This document shows, one piece after another, positions 10,383 to 18,039 of a stretch of DNA of 64,000 bases (positions are counted from its first letter, which is position 1; the number at the start of each line of letters is the position of its first letter). Under the pieces are notes generated by a model. The model saw only the letters and a list, made by a program, of their open reading frames with translations. It had not been told where the DNA came from and did not search any database. The translations under genes and the position numbers were made by a program. This stretch comes from Azohydromonas aeria (GTDB taxonomy: Bacteria; Pseudomonadota; Gammaproteobacteria; Burkholderiales; Burkholderiaceae_C): NCBI RefSeq assembly GCF_009760915.1, contig NZ_VIDQ01000026.1, positions 1-64,000 of the forward strand. The letters are read 5' to 3'.

Positions 10383-10568
10383 ATGCTGATCTTCCGCCTC
10401 GTCTTCGGGCTGCTGCTGGTGGCCGGACTGCTGTGCTTCGCGATGTACATCGGCACGCGCGACCCGCGCTGGCGCCGGCGCGGCCTGGTCATCGTCAAGT
10501 GGACGGTGATCGCCGGCCTGGGCTTCTTCGGCGTCATCGCGCTGGAGCGGCTGACGCTGCTGCTGTAG
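10383..10568 (+). CDS. Small two-helix membrane protein of unknown function
   Basis: 61 aa with two hydrophobic segments (about residues 3-22 and 36-60) around a short basic loop TRDPRWRRRG. It lies 24 bp after lpxC on the same strand, so it is probably cotranscribed. Small proteins of this type are common after lpxC in Burkholderiales, but I know of no function. Confidence 0.7.
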   Translation: MLIFRLVFGLLLVAGLLCFAMYIGTRDPRWRRRGLVIVKWTVIAGLGFFGVIALERLTLLL

Positions 10569-10711
10569 CGCCCCGGGGCGCAGCGCGGCGCGGTGGCCAT
10601 AGTTCACGCCGCGCCACGTTTCAAGCGCCGGAGTGTGCCGGGAGGTATCGGCACGGGCGCCGGCGTTTCATCCTGAAGCCGGCACCGGGCCGGCATGCCG
10701 ATGCTGCCGGC

Positions 10712-11407
10712 ATGACGATTTCCACCACCCCTCGATCCCCGCTTTCCCTGCCGTTCACCGGAGCGCTGACGCTGGTGCTGGCCGCCGCGCTCAGCGCCTG
10801 CGGCGGCGGCAGCGACGCCGACACCGACACCGCCGCCATCGAGGCCGCCTCCACGGTGGCCGCCGCCACCTCCGCCGAGGCGCTGGGCGAGACGGCGCCC
10901 GTGTTCATCGCCTCCGCCGGGATGGATGCGGCCGCCGCCACCGAGCAGGCGCAGGCCGTGGTCGCCGGCAGCGACTGCGCGCTGGCCAACTTCCAGGCCG
11001 AGCTGATGCAGCGCATCAACGCGTACCGCGCCAAGGGCGCGAGCTGCGGCAGCTACGGCAGCTTCGCGCCCACCACGGCGCTGGCCTGGAACGACCTGCT
11101 GCAGTCGGCCGCGGCGCGCCACTCGCGCGACATGGCCGGCAGGAACTTCTTCAGCCACACCGGCAGCGACGGCAGCAGCGCCGGCACGCGCATCACGCAG
11201 GCCGGCTACGCCTGGCGCACCTGGGGCGAGAACATCGCCGCCGGCCAGGGCACGGTGCAGGCGGTGGTGGACGGCTGGATGGCCAGCCCCGGCCACTGCG
11301 CCAACCTGATGAAGCCCGCCTTCAGGCACGTGGGCGTGGCCTGCGTCAGCAACAGCGCCAGCACCTACCGGAAGTACTGGACCATGGACCTGGCCGCGCC
11401 GCGCTGA
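10712..11407 (+). CDS. CAP/SCP-domain lipoprotein
   Basis: 231 aa. A signal peptide ends in the lipobox LSAC near residue 31, followed by GGGSD and an Ala/Thr/Asp-rich linker to about residue 90, then a CAP (cysteine-rich secretory/PR-1-like) domain to the end. The CAP core shows the expected His and Glu residues in ARHSRDMAGRNFFSHT and WGENIAAGQ, then ASPGHCANLMKP. Bacterial CAP proteins are secreted or surface-attached and of uncertain function. The start was chosen at ATG 10712 because it opens directly into the signal peptide. GC-rich hairpins in the 143-bp gap before it are not clearly terminators. Confidence 0.85.
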   Translation: MTISTTPRSPLSLPFTGALTLVLAAALSACGGGSDADTDTAAIEAASTVAAATSAEALGETAPVFIASAGMDAAAATEQAQAVVAGSDCALANFQAELMQRINAYRAKGASCGSYGSFAPTTALAWNDLLQSAAARHSRDMAGRNFFSHTGSDGSSAGTRITQAGYAWRTWGENIAAGQGTVQAVVDGWMASPGHCANLMKPAFRHVGVACVSNSASTYRKYWTMDLAAPR

Positions 11408-11478
11408 TCTCGGCCCTGCGCACCGCGCCCGGCGGGTGAGGGCGCAACCGCCGGCGTCCCGGCGCGCCGCGCATCGCC

Positions 11479-11484
11479 TACGAT
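11479..11484 (+). promoter_or_regulatory. -10-like box before the phospholipid module
   Basis: TACGAT, about 38 bp upstream of the phosphotransferase start, would give a roughly 30-nt leader containing the AAGGGGAGGG ribosome-binding site. No clear -35 box. Confidence 0.35.
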
Positions 11485-11522
11485 GGCTCCCGACACCGAC
11501 ACGCAAGGGGAGGGAGCCCGCC

Positions 11523-12149
11523 ATGACATCGCCCGCATCCGGCGACCGGCGCGAGCTGCGCGTGCGCGGCGCGGCCTGGGCGCAGGCCGCCGCGCGCTGG
11601 CTGGCCGCGCGCGGCATCAGCCCCAACCAGATCTCCGTGCTGAGCATCGCCTTCGCCGCGGCCGGCGCGCTGGCGCTGTGGGCCGGCGGCGGGTGGTGGC
11701 TGCTCGTGGTGGCGGCCTGCATCCAGGGCCGGCTGCTGTGCAACCTGTTCGACGGCATGGTGGCCGTGGAGCACGGGCGGCAGACGGCGCTGGGCGCGCT
11801 CTACAACGAGTTCCCGGACCGCATCGCGGATTCGCTGCTGATCGTGGCCGCGGGCTACGCCGCCGGCTGGCCGGCGCTGGGCTGGTTCGGCGCGCTGGCC
11901 GCGGCGCTCACCGCCTACGTGCGCGTGTTCGGCGCGGCCTGCGGCTATGGCCACGACTTCCGCGGCCCCATGGCCAAGCAGCACCGCATGGCGCTGCTCA
12001 CCGCGGCCTGCGTGCTGCAGCCCCTCGTGCCGGCAGCGTGGCCGCTGCAGGGCGCCGTGGCGCTGATCGCGCTGGGCAGTGTGCTGACCTGCATCACGCG
12101 CACCCGCGCCCTGGCGCGGCGGCTGCGCGGGCCGGGAGCCGCGCCATGA
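11523..12149 (+). CDS. CDP-alcohol phosphatidyltransferase family protein (YnbA-like)
   Basis: 208 aa integral membrane enzyme of the family that condenses CDP-diacylglycerol with an alcohol. The CDP-OH-P motif is present in a variant form: NLFDGMVAVEHGR then GALYNEFPDRIAD (residues about 79-110). The first Asp of the usual D-x2-D-G is Asn here, and the usual Ala-Arg is Ala-Val, as in the YnbA subgroup. The alcohol substrate cannot be read from the sequence. ATG 11523 follows a strong AAGGGGAGGGAG site. Its stop overlaps the acyltransferase start, so with the next two genes it forms a complete CDP-lipid route. Confidence 0.85.
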   Translation: MTSPASGDRRELRVRGAAWAQAAARWLAARGISPNQISVLSIAFAAAGALALWAGGGWWLLVVAACIQGRLLCNLFDGMVAVEHGRQTALGALYNEFPDRIADSLLIVAAGYAAGWPALGWFGALAAALTAYVRVFGAACGYGHDFRGPMAKQHRMALLTAACVLQPLVPAAWPLQGAVALIALGSVLTCITRTRALARRLRGPGAAP

Positions 12150-12754
12150 AGGCCTGGTATCGCCTGCAGCGCGACGCGCTGCTGACGCTGGTGCGCTGGA
12201 TCGTGGGCGGGCGCGCCGCCTTCGACGCGCCGCTGCCGCTGCCCTGCGTCGTCTTCGCCAACCACAGCAGCCACCTCGACACGCTGATCCTGCTGGCGGC
12301 GCTCCCGCCACACCAGCGCGAGCACGTGCGCCCGGTGGCCGGCGCCGACTACTGGGACGCCACGCCCGCGCGCCGCTACGTCGCGCACCGCCTGCTGCGC
12401 GTGGTGCTGATCGACCGCGTGGCCGGCGGCGCGCAGGCGCTGGAGCCGCTGCACGCGGCGCTGGCCGCCGGGGACTCGCTGATCGTCTTTCCCGAGGGCA
12501 CGCGCGGCACGCAGGCGCTGCCCGCGGCCTTCAAGTCGGGCCTCTACCACCTGGCGCAGGCGCACCCGGGCGTGGCGCTGGTGCCGGCCTACCTGCACAA
12601 CCTCTACCGCACCTGGCCCAAGGGCGCACCGGTGCCGCTGCCGCTGCTGTGCCGGGTGCATTTCGGCGCGCCGCTCACGCCGGACGCGGGCGAGGCCAAG
12701 GAGGGTTTCCTGGCGCGCATGCGCGACGCGGTGTGCGCGCTGGCCCGGGACTGA
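12146..12754 (+). CDS. 1-acylglycerol-3-phosphate acyltransferase (PlsC-like)
   Basis: 202 aa membrane-associated acyltransferase. The catalytic H-x4-D is in NHSSHLDT near residue 40 and the glycerophosphate-binding FPEGTRG near 119. It should acylate lysophosphatidate or a related lyso-lipid to give phosphatidate for the CdsA-like neighbour. It overlaps the upstream gene by 4 bp (ATGA) and lies 6 bp before the cytidylyltransferase. It is shorter than housekeeping PlsC, suggesting a dedicated paralogue. Confidence 0.87.
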   Translation: MKAWYRLQRDALLTLVRWIVGGRAAFDAPLPLPCVVFANHSSHLDTLILLAALPPHQREHVRPVAGADYWDATPARRYVAHRLLRVVLIDRVAGGAQALEPLHAALAAGDSLIVFPEGTRGTQALPAAFKSGLYHLAQAHPGVALVPAYLHNLYRTWPKGAPVPLPLLCRVHFGAPLTPDAGEAKEGFLARMRDAVCALARD

Positions 12755-12760
12755 CACGCC

Positions 12761-13708
12761 ATGCCGAACTTCAACCTCAGTCCCCAGTTCCTCAACACCG
12801 GCGCGCTGCTGCTGGCCATCCTGGTGCTGGCCTCCGTTGTCGGCGGCGTGCTGCACGCGCGCAGCGGCGGGCGCAGCGAGACGGTGCACAACCTCAATGC
12901 CCGCATCCGCGCCTGGTGGGTGATGGTGGCGGTGCTGTTCGTGGCGCTGGCGCTGGGCCGCGTGGCCACGGTGGTGGTGTTCGCCTTCTCCTCGTTCATG
13001 GCGCTGCGCGAGTTCCTCACGCTCACGCCCACGAAGCCCTCGGACTACTGGGCGCTGTTCCTGGCCTTCTTCGTGGCGCTGCCCATCCAGTACGTGCTGC
13101 TGGGGGTGCAGTGGTACGGGCTCTTCGCCGTGTTCATCCCGGTCTACATGTTCGGGCTGATTTCCTCCGCCTCGGCGCTGGCGCAGGACACGGAGGATTT
13201 CCTCTCGCGCAACGCGCGCATCGTGTTCGCGCTGATGGCCTGCGTCTACGGCGTGAGCCACGCGCCGGCGCTGCTGATGCTCGACACCCCGGGCTTCGAA
13301 GGGCGCGCGGTGGAGTTGCTGTTCTTCTTCACCTTCACGGTTCAGATCAGCGACGTGCTGCAGTACGTGTTCGGCAAGCTCTTCGGGCGGCGCAAGCTGG
13401 CGCCCAGGCTGAGCCCTTCGAAGACCTGGGAAGGCTTGATCGGCGGCGCGCTGGCGACCGTCGCGCTGGGCGCGGCGCTGCACGGCGTCACGCCCTTCGG
13501 CCCCGCGCTGGCGGCGCTGCTGGCGGCGCAGATCGTGGCCTGCGGCGTGCTGGGCGGGCTGGTGATGTCGGCGGTGAAGCGCTCGCTGGGTGCCAAGGAC
13601 TGGGGCAGCGCCATCTCCGGCCACGGCGGCTACATGGACCGCCTGGACTCCATCACCTTCGCCGCGCCGGTGTTCTTCCACGTGGTGCGGTATTGGTGGA
13701 CGGCGTAG
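12761..13708 (+). CDS. Phosphatidate cytidylyltransferase (CdsA/YnbB-like)
   Basis: 315 aa polytopic inner-membrane protein with about eight hydrophobic segments. The CDS signature is clear near the C-terminus: SAVKRSLGAKDWG followed by GHGGYMDRLDS (about residues 269-297). It makes CDP-diacylglycerol from phosphatidate and CTP. As it sits beside a YnbA-like transferase and a PlsC-like enzyme rather than frr/uppS/dxr, it is probably the accessory paralogue, not the essential cdsA. It converges on ruvC with only 19 bp between stops. Confidence 0.88.
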   Translation: MPNFNLSPQFLNTGALLLAILVLASVVGGVLHARSGGRSETVHNLNARIRAWWVMVAVLFVALALGRVATVVVFAFSSFMALREFLTLTPTKPSDYWALFLAFFVALPIQYVLLGVQWYGLFAVFIPVYMFGLISSASALAQDTEDFLSRNARIVFALMACVYGVSHAPALLMLDTPGFEGRAVELLFFFTFTVQISDVLQYVFGKLFGRRKLAPRLSPSKTWEGLIGGALATVALGAALHGVTPFGPALAALLAAQIVACGVLGGLVMSAVKRSLGAKDWGSAISGHGGYMDRLDSITFAAPVFFHVVRYWWTA

Positions 13709-13727
13709 CGGCGCCGGGTGCCGCGCC

Positions 13728-14279
13728 TCAGTACGCCCGCCCCTTGCGGTACATCGCGTGCTGGCGCCGCTCCAGCGCGCCGGCCGCCGTGGCCATGGCG
13801 GCCAGCGAGGTGCCGGCGTGCGCGTGCGCGATGGCGATGCCCAGCGCGTCGGCGGCGTCGGGCCCCGGCGGCGCGGGCAGCGCCAGCAGCCGCATCACCA
13901 TGTGCTGCACCTGCTCCTTGCGCGCGTGGCCGCTGCCGACGATGGCCTTCTTCATCTGCAGCGCGGTGTACTCCGACACCGGCAGGCCGCCCGCCACCAG
14001 CGCCGCCAGCGCCGCGCCGCGCGCCTGGCCCAGCAGCAGCGTGCTCTGCGGGTTGACGTTGACGAACACGATCTCCACGGCCGCGCAGGTCGGCACGTAG
14101 CGGGCCTGAACCTCCTGGACCCCTTCGAAGATGATCTTCAGCCGCCCGGGCAGGTCGCCGCGCGCGGCGTCCTTGGTGCGGATGGTGCCGCTGGCGACAT
14201 AGCTCAGGTGCGGCCCGTCGGCCTCGATGACGCCGAAGCCCGTGGTCTGCAGGCCGGGGTCGATGCCGAGGATGCGCAT
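13728..14279 (-). CDS. ruvC: Holliday junction endonuclease RuvC
   Basis: Dimeric resolvase that cleaves Holliday junctions with RuvAB. 183 aa, usual length. Catalytic acidic residues are visible: Asp7 in ILGIDPG, Glu in AAVEIVFVN near residue 68, and the Asp pair in [11 protein letters not shown] near 141. Last gene of the dusB-fis-purH-ruvC unit; a hairpin terminator lies between purH and ruvC. No strong ribosome-binding site precedes the ATG. Confidence 0.96.
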   Translation of the reverse strand: MRILGIDPGLQTTGFGVIEADGPHLSYVASGTIRTKDAARGDLPGRLKIIFEGVQEVQARYVPTCAAVEIVFVNVNPQSTLLLGQARGAALAALVAGGLPVSEYTALQMKKAIVGSGHARKEQVQHMVMRLLALPAPPGPDAADALGIAIAHAHAGTSLAAMATAAGALERRQHAMYRKGRAY

Positions 14280-14315
14280 GAGGTCAGGTAAATGGAAGAG
14301 GAAGAAGGGGACGTG

Positions 14316-14359
14316 AAAACGCCGCCGCCCGGGGCCGCCTGGGGCCCGGCGCGGCGGCG
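14316..14359 (-). terminator. Terminator between purH and ruvC
   Basis: On the minus strand a long GC stem (CGCCGCCGCGCCGGGCCCC against GGCCCCGGGCGGCGGCG, with small mismatches and a short loop) is followed by TTTTC. Read from purH it is a good intrinsic terminator and would make ruvC expression depend on read-through or a separate promoter. Confidence 0.65.
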
Positions 14360-14373
14360 TGGCTGTCAGCCTA

Positions 14374-15963
14374 TCAGTGGCGGAAGTGGCGCGTGCCGGT
14401 GAACACCATGGCGATGCCGCGCTCGTCGGCCGCGGCGATCACCTCGTCGTCACGCACGCTGCCGCCGGGCTGGATCACGCAGGCCGCGCCGGCGTCCACC
14501 ACCACGTCCAGGCCGTCGCGGAACGGGAAGAAGGCGTCGCTGGCCACGGCCGAGCCCTGCAGCGTGAGGCTCGCGTTCTCAGCCTTGATGCTGGCGATGC
14601 GCGCGCTGTCGATGCGGCTCATCTGGCCCGCGCCCACGCCCAGCGTCATGCCGCCGCCGCAGAAGACGATGGCGTTGCTCTTGACGAACTTGGCCACCTT
14701 CCAGGCGAAGAGCAGGTCCTGCATCTGCGCTTCAGAGGGCTGCAGCTTCGTGACGACCTTGAGGTCGGCCGGGTCGAAATCGCGGTTGTCGGCGGTCTGC
14801 AGCAGCAGCCCGCTGCCCACGCGCTTGGCGTCCATCAGGTTCAGGCCCTGTTCCCAGGCCGTGGCGCCGCCCGGGGGCAGGTCGATGTGCAGCAGCCGCG
14901 CATTGGCCTTGCTGGCGAACACGGCGCGGGCCTCGTCGGTGAAGCCCGGGGCGATCAGCACTTCCACGAACTGCCTGGCCACCAGCTCCGCGCCGGCTTT
15001 GTCCAGGGGGCGGTTGAAGGCGATGATGCCGCCGAAGGCCGAGGTCGGGTCGGTCTTGAAGGCCTTGCCGTAGGCCTCGGCGGGCGACGCGCCCACGGCC
15101 ACGCCGCAGGGGTTGGCGTGCTTGACGATGACGCAGGCCGGCACGTCGAAGGACTTGACGCACTCCCAGGCCGCGTCGGCGTCGGCGATGTTGTTGTAGG
15201 ACAGCTCCTTGCCCTGCAGCTGCTTCGCAGTGGCCAGCGAGCCGGGCGCGGGATGCAGGTCGCGGTAGAAGGCGGCCTGCTGGTGCGAGTTCTCGCCGTA
15301 GCGCAGGTCCTGGATCTTGACGAAGCGGCCGTTGCTCTGGCCCGGGAACGGGCTCTGCACGGGCTGCTGGCCTTCCTCGCCCAGGGTCAGCGAGGACAGG
15401 TAGTCGCTGATGGCGCCGTCGTACTGCGAGATGCGGTTGAAGGCGTCCACGGACAGCTTGAAGCGCGTGGCGCGGCTGACCTTGCCGTCGGCCTTGAGCT
15501 CGGCGAGCACTTGCGCGTACTGGCTGGCGTCGGTGAGCACGGCCACGTCGTTCCAGTTCTTGGCCGCGGAGCGCACCATGGCCGGGCCGCCGATGTCGAT
15601 GTTCTCGATCGCGTCCTCCAGCGTGCAGCCGGGCTTGGCCACGGTGGCCTCGAACGGGTACAGGTTCACGACCAGCAGCTCGATGGTGTCGATGCCGTGC
15701 TCCTGGAGTGCGGCCATGTGCGCCGGCACGTCGCGCCGGGCCAGCAGGCCGCCGTGCACGCGCGGGTGCAGCGTCTTGACGCGGCCGTCGAGCATCTCGG
15801 GGAAGCCCGTGACCTCGGCCACCTCGGTGACGGGCAGGCCGGCGTCGGCCAGCAGCCTGGCGGTGCCGCCGGTGGACAGCAGCTTCACGCCCAGGGTGTT
15901 GAGCTGCTGCGCGAATTCGACGATGCCGGTCTTGTCGGAGACGGAAATCAGTGCGGTGGTCAT
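14374..15963 (-). CDS. purH: Bifunctional AICAR transformylase/IMP cyclohydrolase PurH
   Basis: Last two steps of purine synthesis (AICAR to FAICAR to IMP) in the cytoplasm. 529 aa. The N-terminal IMP cyclohydrolase (MGS-like) domain has [15 protein letters not shown] and STGGTARLL, with [13 protein letters not shown] near residue 62. The C-terminal AICARFT domain has the KHANPCG catalytic motif (Lys-His near residue 283). It is cotranscribed after fis in Burkholderiales; the 88-bp gap upstream holds a GC hairpin. Confidence 0.98.
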   Translation of the reverse strand: MTTALISVSDKTGIVEFAQQLNTLGVKLLSTGGTARLLADAGLPVTEVAEVTGFPEMLDGRVKTLHPRVHGGLLARRDVPAHMAALQEHGIDTIELLVVNLYPFEATVAKPGCTLEDAIENIDIGGPAMVRSAAKNWNDVAVLTDASQYAQVLAELKADGKVSRATRFKLSVDAFNRISQYDGAISDYLSSLTLGEEGQQPVQSPFPGQSNGRFVKIQDLRYGENSHQQAAFYRDLHPAPGSLATAKQLQGKELSYNNIADADAAWECVKSFDVPACVIVKHANPCGVAVGASPAEAYGKAFKTDPTSAFGGIIAFNRPLDKAGAELVARQFVEVLIAPGFTDEARAVFASKANARLLHIDLPPGGATAWEQGLNLMDAKRVGSGLLLQTADNRDFDPADLKVVTKLQPSEAQMQDLLFAWKVAKFVKSNAIVFCGGGMTLGVGAGQMSRIDSARIASIKAENASLTLQGSAVASDAFFPFRDGLDVVVDAGAACVIQPGGSVRDDEVIAAADERGIAMVFTGTRHFRH

Positions 15964-16006
15964 GGGCGGGAGGTCGTTGTGAATCTGGTGACGGTGTCGG
16001 TGGCGG

Positions 16007-16035
16007 GGCGCCGCGCCGGCGCGCCGCGCGGCGCC
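16007..16035 (-). other. GC-rich hairpin between fis and purH
   Basis: Perfect 10-bp inverted repeat GGCGCCGCGC (16007-16016) / GCGCGGCGCC (16026-16035) with a 9-nt loop in the leader of purH. There is no T-tract in either direction, so it is not an obvious terminator; mRNA processing or stability is possible but unsupported. Confidence 0.35.
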
Positions 16036-16051
16036 GGGCTCGGCCGGGGAC

Positions 16052-16351
16052 TCAGCCGGAGAGGGTCGTGGACGGGGCCGGGACGGCGTCGGAACCGGCG
16101 GCCACGGCGCCGTTGCCGCCGAGCAGCTTGTGCTCGACGAGCTTGCGCCGCAGGGTGTTGCGGTTGATGCCCAGCCATTCGGCGGCCTTGCTCTGGTTGC
16201 CGGCGGCGTGCTGCATCACCACCTCCAGCAGCGGCTTCTCGACGATGGTGATGATCATCTCGTGGACGGAGTGGGGCTGAGCGCCGTCGAGGTCCCGGAA
16301 ATATTCCTCCAGGCTCTCGCGCACGCAGGCCTCGATCTGTTGCTTGCTCAT
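16052..16351 (-). CDS. fis: Fis family nucleoid-associated transcription factor
   Basis: 99 aa DNA-bending protein. The C-terminal helix-turn-helix [20 protein letters not shown] (residues 52-71) is the conserved Fis/NtrC-type motif. The first 50 residues contain the expected dimerisation helices. Residues after 78 form an Ala/Pro-rich tail, an extension over E. coli Fis. The start overlaps the dusB stop by 4 bp (ATGA), matching the dusB-fis operon known from E. coli and Burkholderiales. Confidence 0.93.
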   Translation of the reverse strand: MSKQQIEACVRESLEEYFRDLDGAQPHSVHEMIITIVEKPLLEVVMQHAAGNQSKAAEWLGINRNTLRRKLVEHKLLGGNGAVAAGSDAVPAPSTTLSG

Positions 16352-17382
16352 GCGGTGAGTTCGAGTGTTTCTTCGTTGGCCGCCGCCAGCGGCAGGCGCT
16401 CGTGGCGCTGGGCGAGCGCGTCGAACCACTCGCCCACGGCCTGGAGCTGCGTTTCGCAGCTCTCGATGAGATTCATGCGGGCGCGGAAGTCCTCGCCGCC
16501 GGGCAGGGCGCGCACGGCCCAGCCGATGTGCTTGCGCGCGCTGCGCACGCCGCTGTACTCGCCGTAGAGGCCGTAGTGGTCCTGCAGGTGCTCCAGCAGC
16601 CAGCCGCGCGCCTCGGCCACCGTCGGCGGCGCCAGCAGCTCGCCGGTGGCGAGGAAGTGCGCCACCTCGCGGAAGATCCACGGTCGGCCCTGCGCGGCGC
16701 GGCCGATCATCAGCGCGTCGGCCTTCGTGTAGTCCAGCACCTGCTTCGCCTTCTGCGGCGAGTCGATGTCGCCGTTGGCGACCACGGGGATGTTCAGTGC
16801 CGCCTTGACCGCGGCGACGGTGTCGTACTCGGCCTGGCCCTTGTAGCCCTGCTCGCGGGTGCGGCCGTGCACGGTGAGCATGGCGATGCCCGCAGCTTCG
16901 GCCGCGCGCGCCAGCCGCAGCGCGTTCTTCTCGGCGGCGCACCAGCCGGTGCGCATCTTCAGCGTCACGGGCACGCCCAGCGGGGCGCAGGCCGCGACCA
17001 CCGCCTCGACGATGGCAATGGCCAGCGGCTCGTCCTGCATCAGCGCGGAGCCGGCCCAGACGTTGCAGACTTTCTTGGCCGGGCAGCCCATGTTGATGTC
17101 GATGACCTGCGCGCCGCGGTCGATGTTGTAGCGCGCGGCCTCGGCCATCTCGGCCGGATCGACGCCGGCGATCTGCACCGCGATGGGCTCGACCTCGCCG
17201 GCATGGTCGGCGCGGCGCGAGGTCTTGAGCGAGTTCCACAGCTCCCGCTTGGAGGTGACCATCTCCGAGACCGCGTAGCCCGCCCCCAGCCGCTTGCACA
17301 GCTGGCGAAAAGGGCGGTCCGTCACACCCGCCATGGGGGCGACGAACAGCGTATTCGGCAGCGTGAGCGCTCCGAGTCTCAT
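16348..17382 (-). CDS. dusB: tRNA-dihydrouridine synthase DusB
   Basis: FMN enzyme reducing specific uridines in tRNA D-loops. 344 aa TIM-barrel protein. Family marks: APMAGVTDRPFRQLC at residues 15-29, the active-site NMGCPAKKV near 98 with its catalytic Cys, KMRTGW near 139, HGRTREQGYKG near 167 and NGDIDSPQKA near 198. Start ATG 17382 opens with the typical MRLGALTLPN. First gene of the dusB-fis-purH unit. Confidence 0.97.
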   Translation of the reverse strand: MRLGALTLPNTLFVAPMAGVTDRPFRQLCKRLGAGYAVSEMVTSKRELWNSLKTSRRADHAGEVEPIAVQIAGVDPAEMAEAARYNIDRGAQVIDINMGCPAKKVCNVWAGSALMQDEPLAIAIVEAVVAACAPLGVPVTLKMRTGWCAAEKNALRLARAAEAAGIAMLTVHGRTREQGYKGQAEYDTVAAVKAALNIPVVANGDIDSPQKAKQVLDYTKADALMIGRAAQGRPWIFREVAHFLATGELLAPPTVAEARGWLLEHLQDHYGLYGEYSGVRSARKHIGWAVRALPGGEDFRARMNLIESCETQLQAVGEWFDALAQRHERLPLAAANEETLELTA

Positions 17383-17419
17383 GGTCAGGCGGGGGGGAGG
17401 TGCTGAAAAAGGAGGCAGG

Positions 17420-17425
17420 AGTATA
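17420..17425 (-). promoter_or_regulatory. -10 box of the dusB-fis-purH operon
   Basis: TATACT on the minus strand, about 38 bp before the dusB start, is a good match to the sigma-70 consensus in an otherwise GC-saturated region. No TTG-containing -35 box is visible at 16-18 bp, so the promoter may need an activator or be extended-independent. Confidence 0.5.
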
Positions 17426-17544
17426 GCGGCGGCGCCGGGCGCGCCCGCCCGGGCGGCAGCCGTGCCCGGCATCGGGCGTGACGTGGAGCGCGGCCGTGCG
17501 CGGGAGTCCCGGGCCCGTCCCGGGGCTGGGCCGGGCGCAGCCCA

Positions 17545-17550
17545 TAAGAT
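17545..17550 (+). promoter_or_regulatory. -10-like box directly before the YqaA-type gene
   Basis: TAAGAT ends 6 nt before ATG 17557, so transcription would begin at the start codon. No ribosome-binding site is visible, consistent with a leaderless mRNA. Confidence 0.45.
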
Positions 17551-17556
17551 GGGCCG

Positions 17557-18039
17557 ATGGAAGCGTGGATGCAGTCCCTTTTGGCCGCCCTGGCCTTGCC
17601 CGAGTTCGGGCTGAGCACGGTGTTCGTCGTGGCGCTGGTGTCGGCCACGCTGCTGCCCATGGGCTCGGAGCCCGCGGTGTTCGGGCTGGTCAAGCTCGAT
17701 CCAACGCTGTTCTGGCCCGCGGTGCTGGTGGCCACCGCCGGCAACACGCTGGGCGGGGCCATCAGCTGGTGGATGGGCTACGGCGCGGAGATCGTGGTCG
17801 AGCACGCGCGCCACAAGCCCACCGAGCACCGGGTGCTGGGCTGGCTGGAGCGCTTCGGCCCCAAGGCCTGCCTGCTGAGCTGGCTGCCCATCGTGGGCGA
17901 CCCGCTGTGCGCCGTGGCCGGCTGGCTCAAGCTGCCGTTCTGGCCCTGCATGCTCTACATGGCCATCGGCAAGTTCGGCCGCTACCTGGTGATGACGGCG
18001 GCGCTGCTGTGGTGGTTTCCGGGGCGGTTCACGCCCTGA
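17557..18039 (+). CDS. YqaA/DedA-like membrane protein
   Basis: 160 aa with several hydrophobic segments and the DedA/SNARE-associated (VTT) features of the YqaA family: LLPMGSEPAVFG near residue 33, AGNTLGGAISWWMG near 61, and CLLSWLPIVGDPLCAVAGWLKLPF near 108. DedA-type proteins act in membrane lipid (undecaprenyl phosphate or phospholipid) flipping, but the role of YqaA is not settled. Its last 11 bp overlap the end of the convergent TPR gene. Confidence 0.83.
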   Translation: MEAWMQSLLAALALPEFGLSTVFVVALVSATLLPMGSEPAVFGLVKLDPTLFWPAVLVATAGNTLGGAISWWMGYGAEIVVEHARHKPTEHRVLGWLERFGPKACLLSWLPIVGDPLCAVAGWLKLPFWPCMLYMAIGKFGRYLVMTAALLWWFPGRFTP

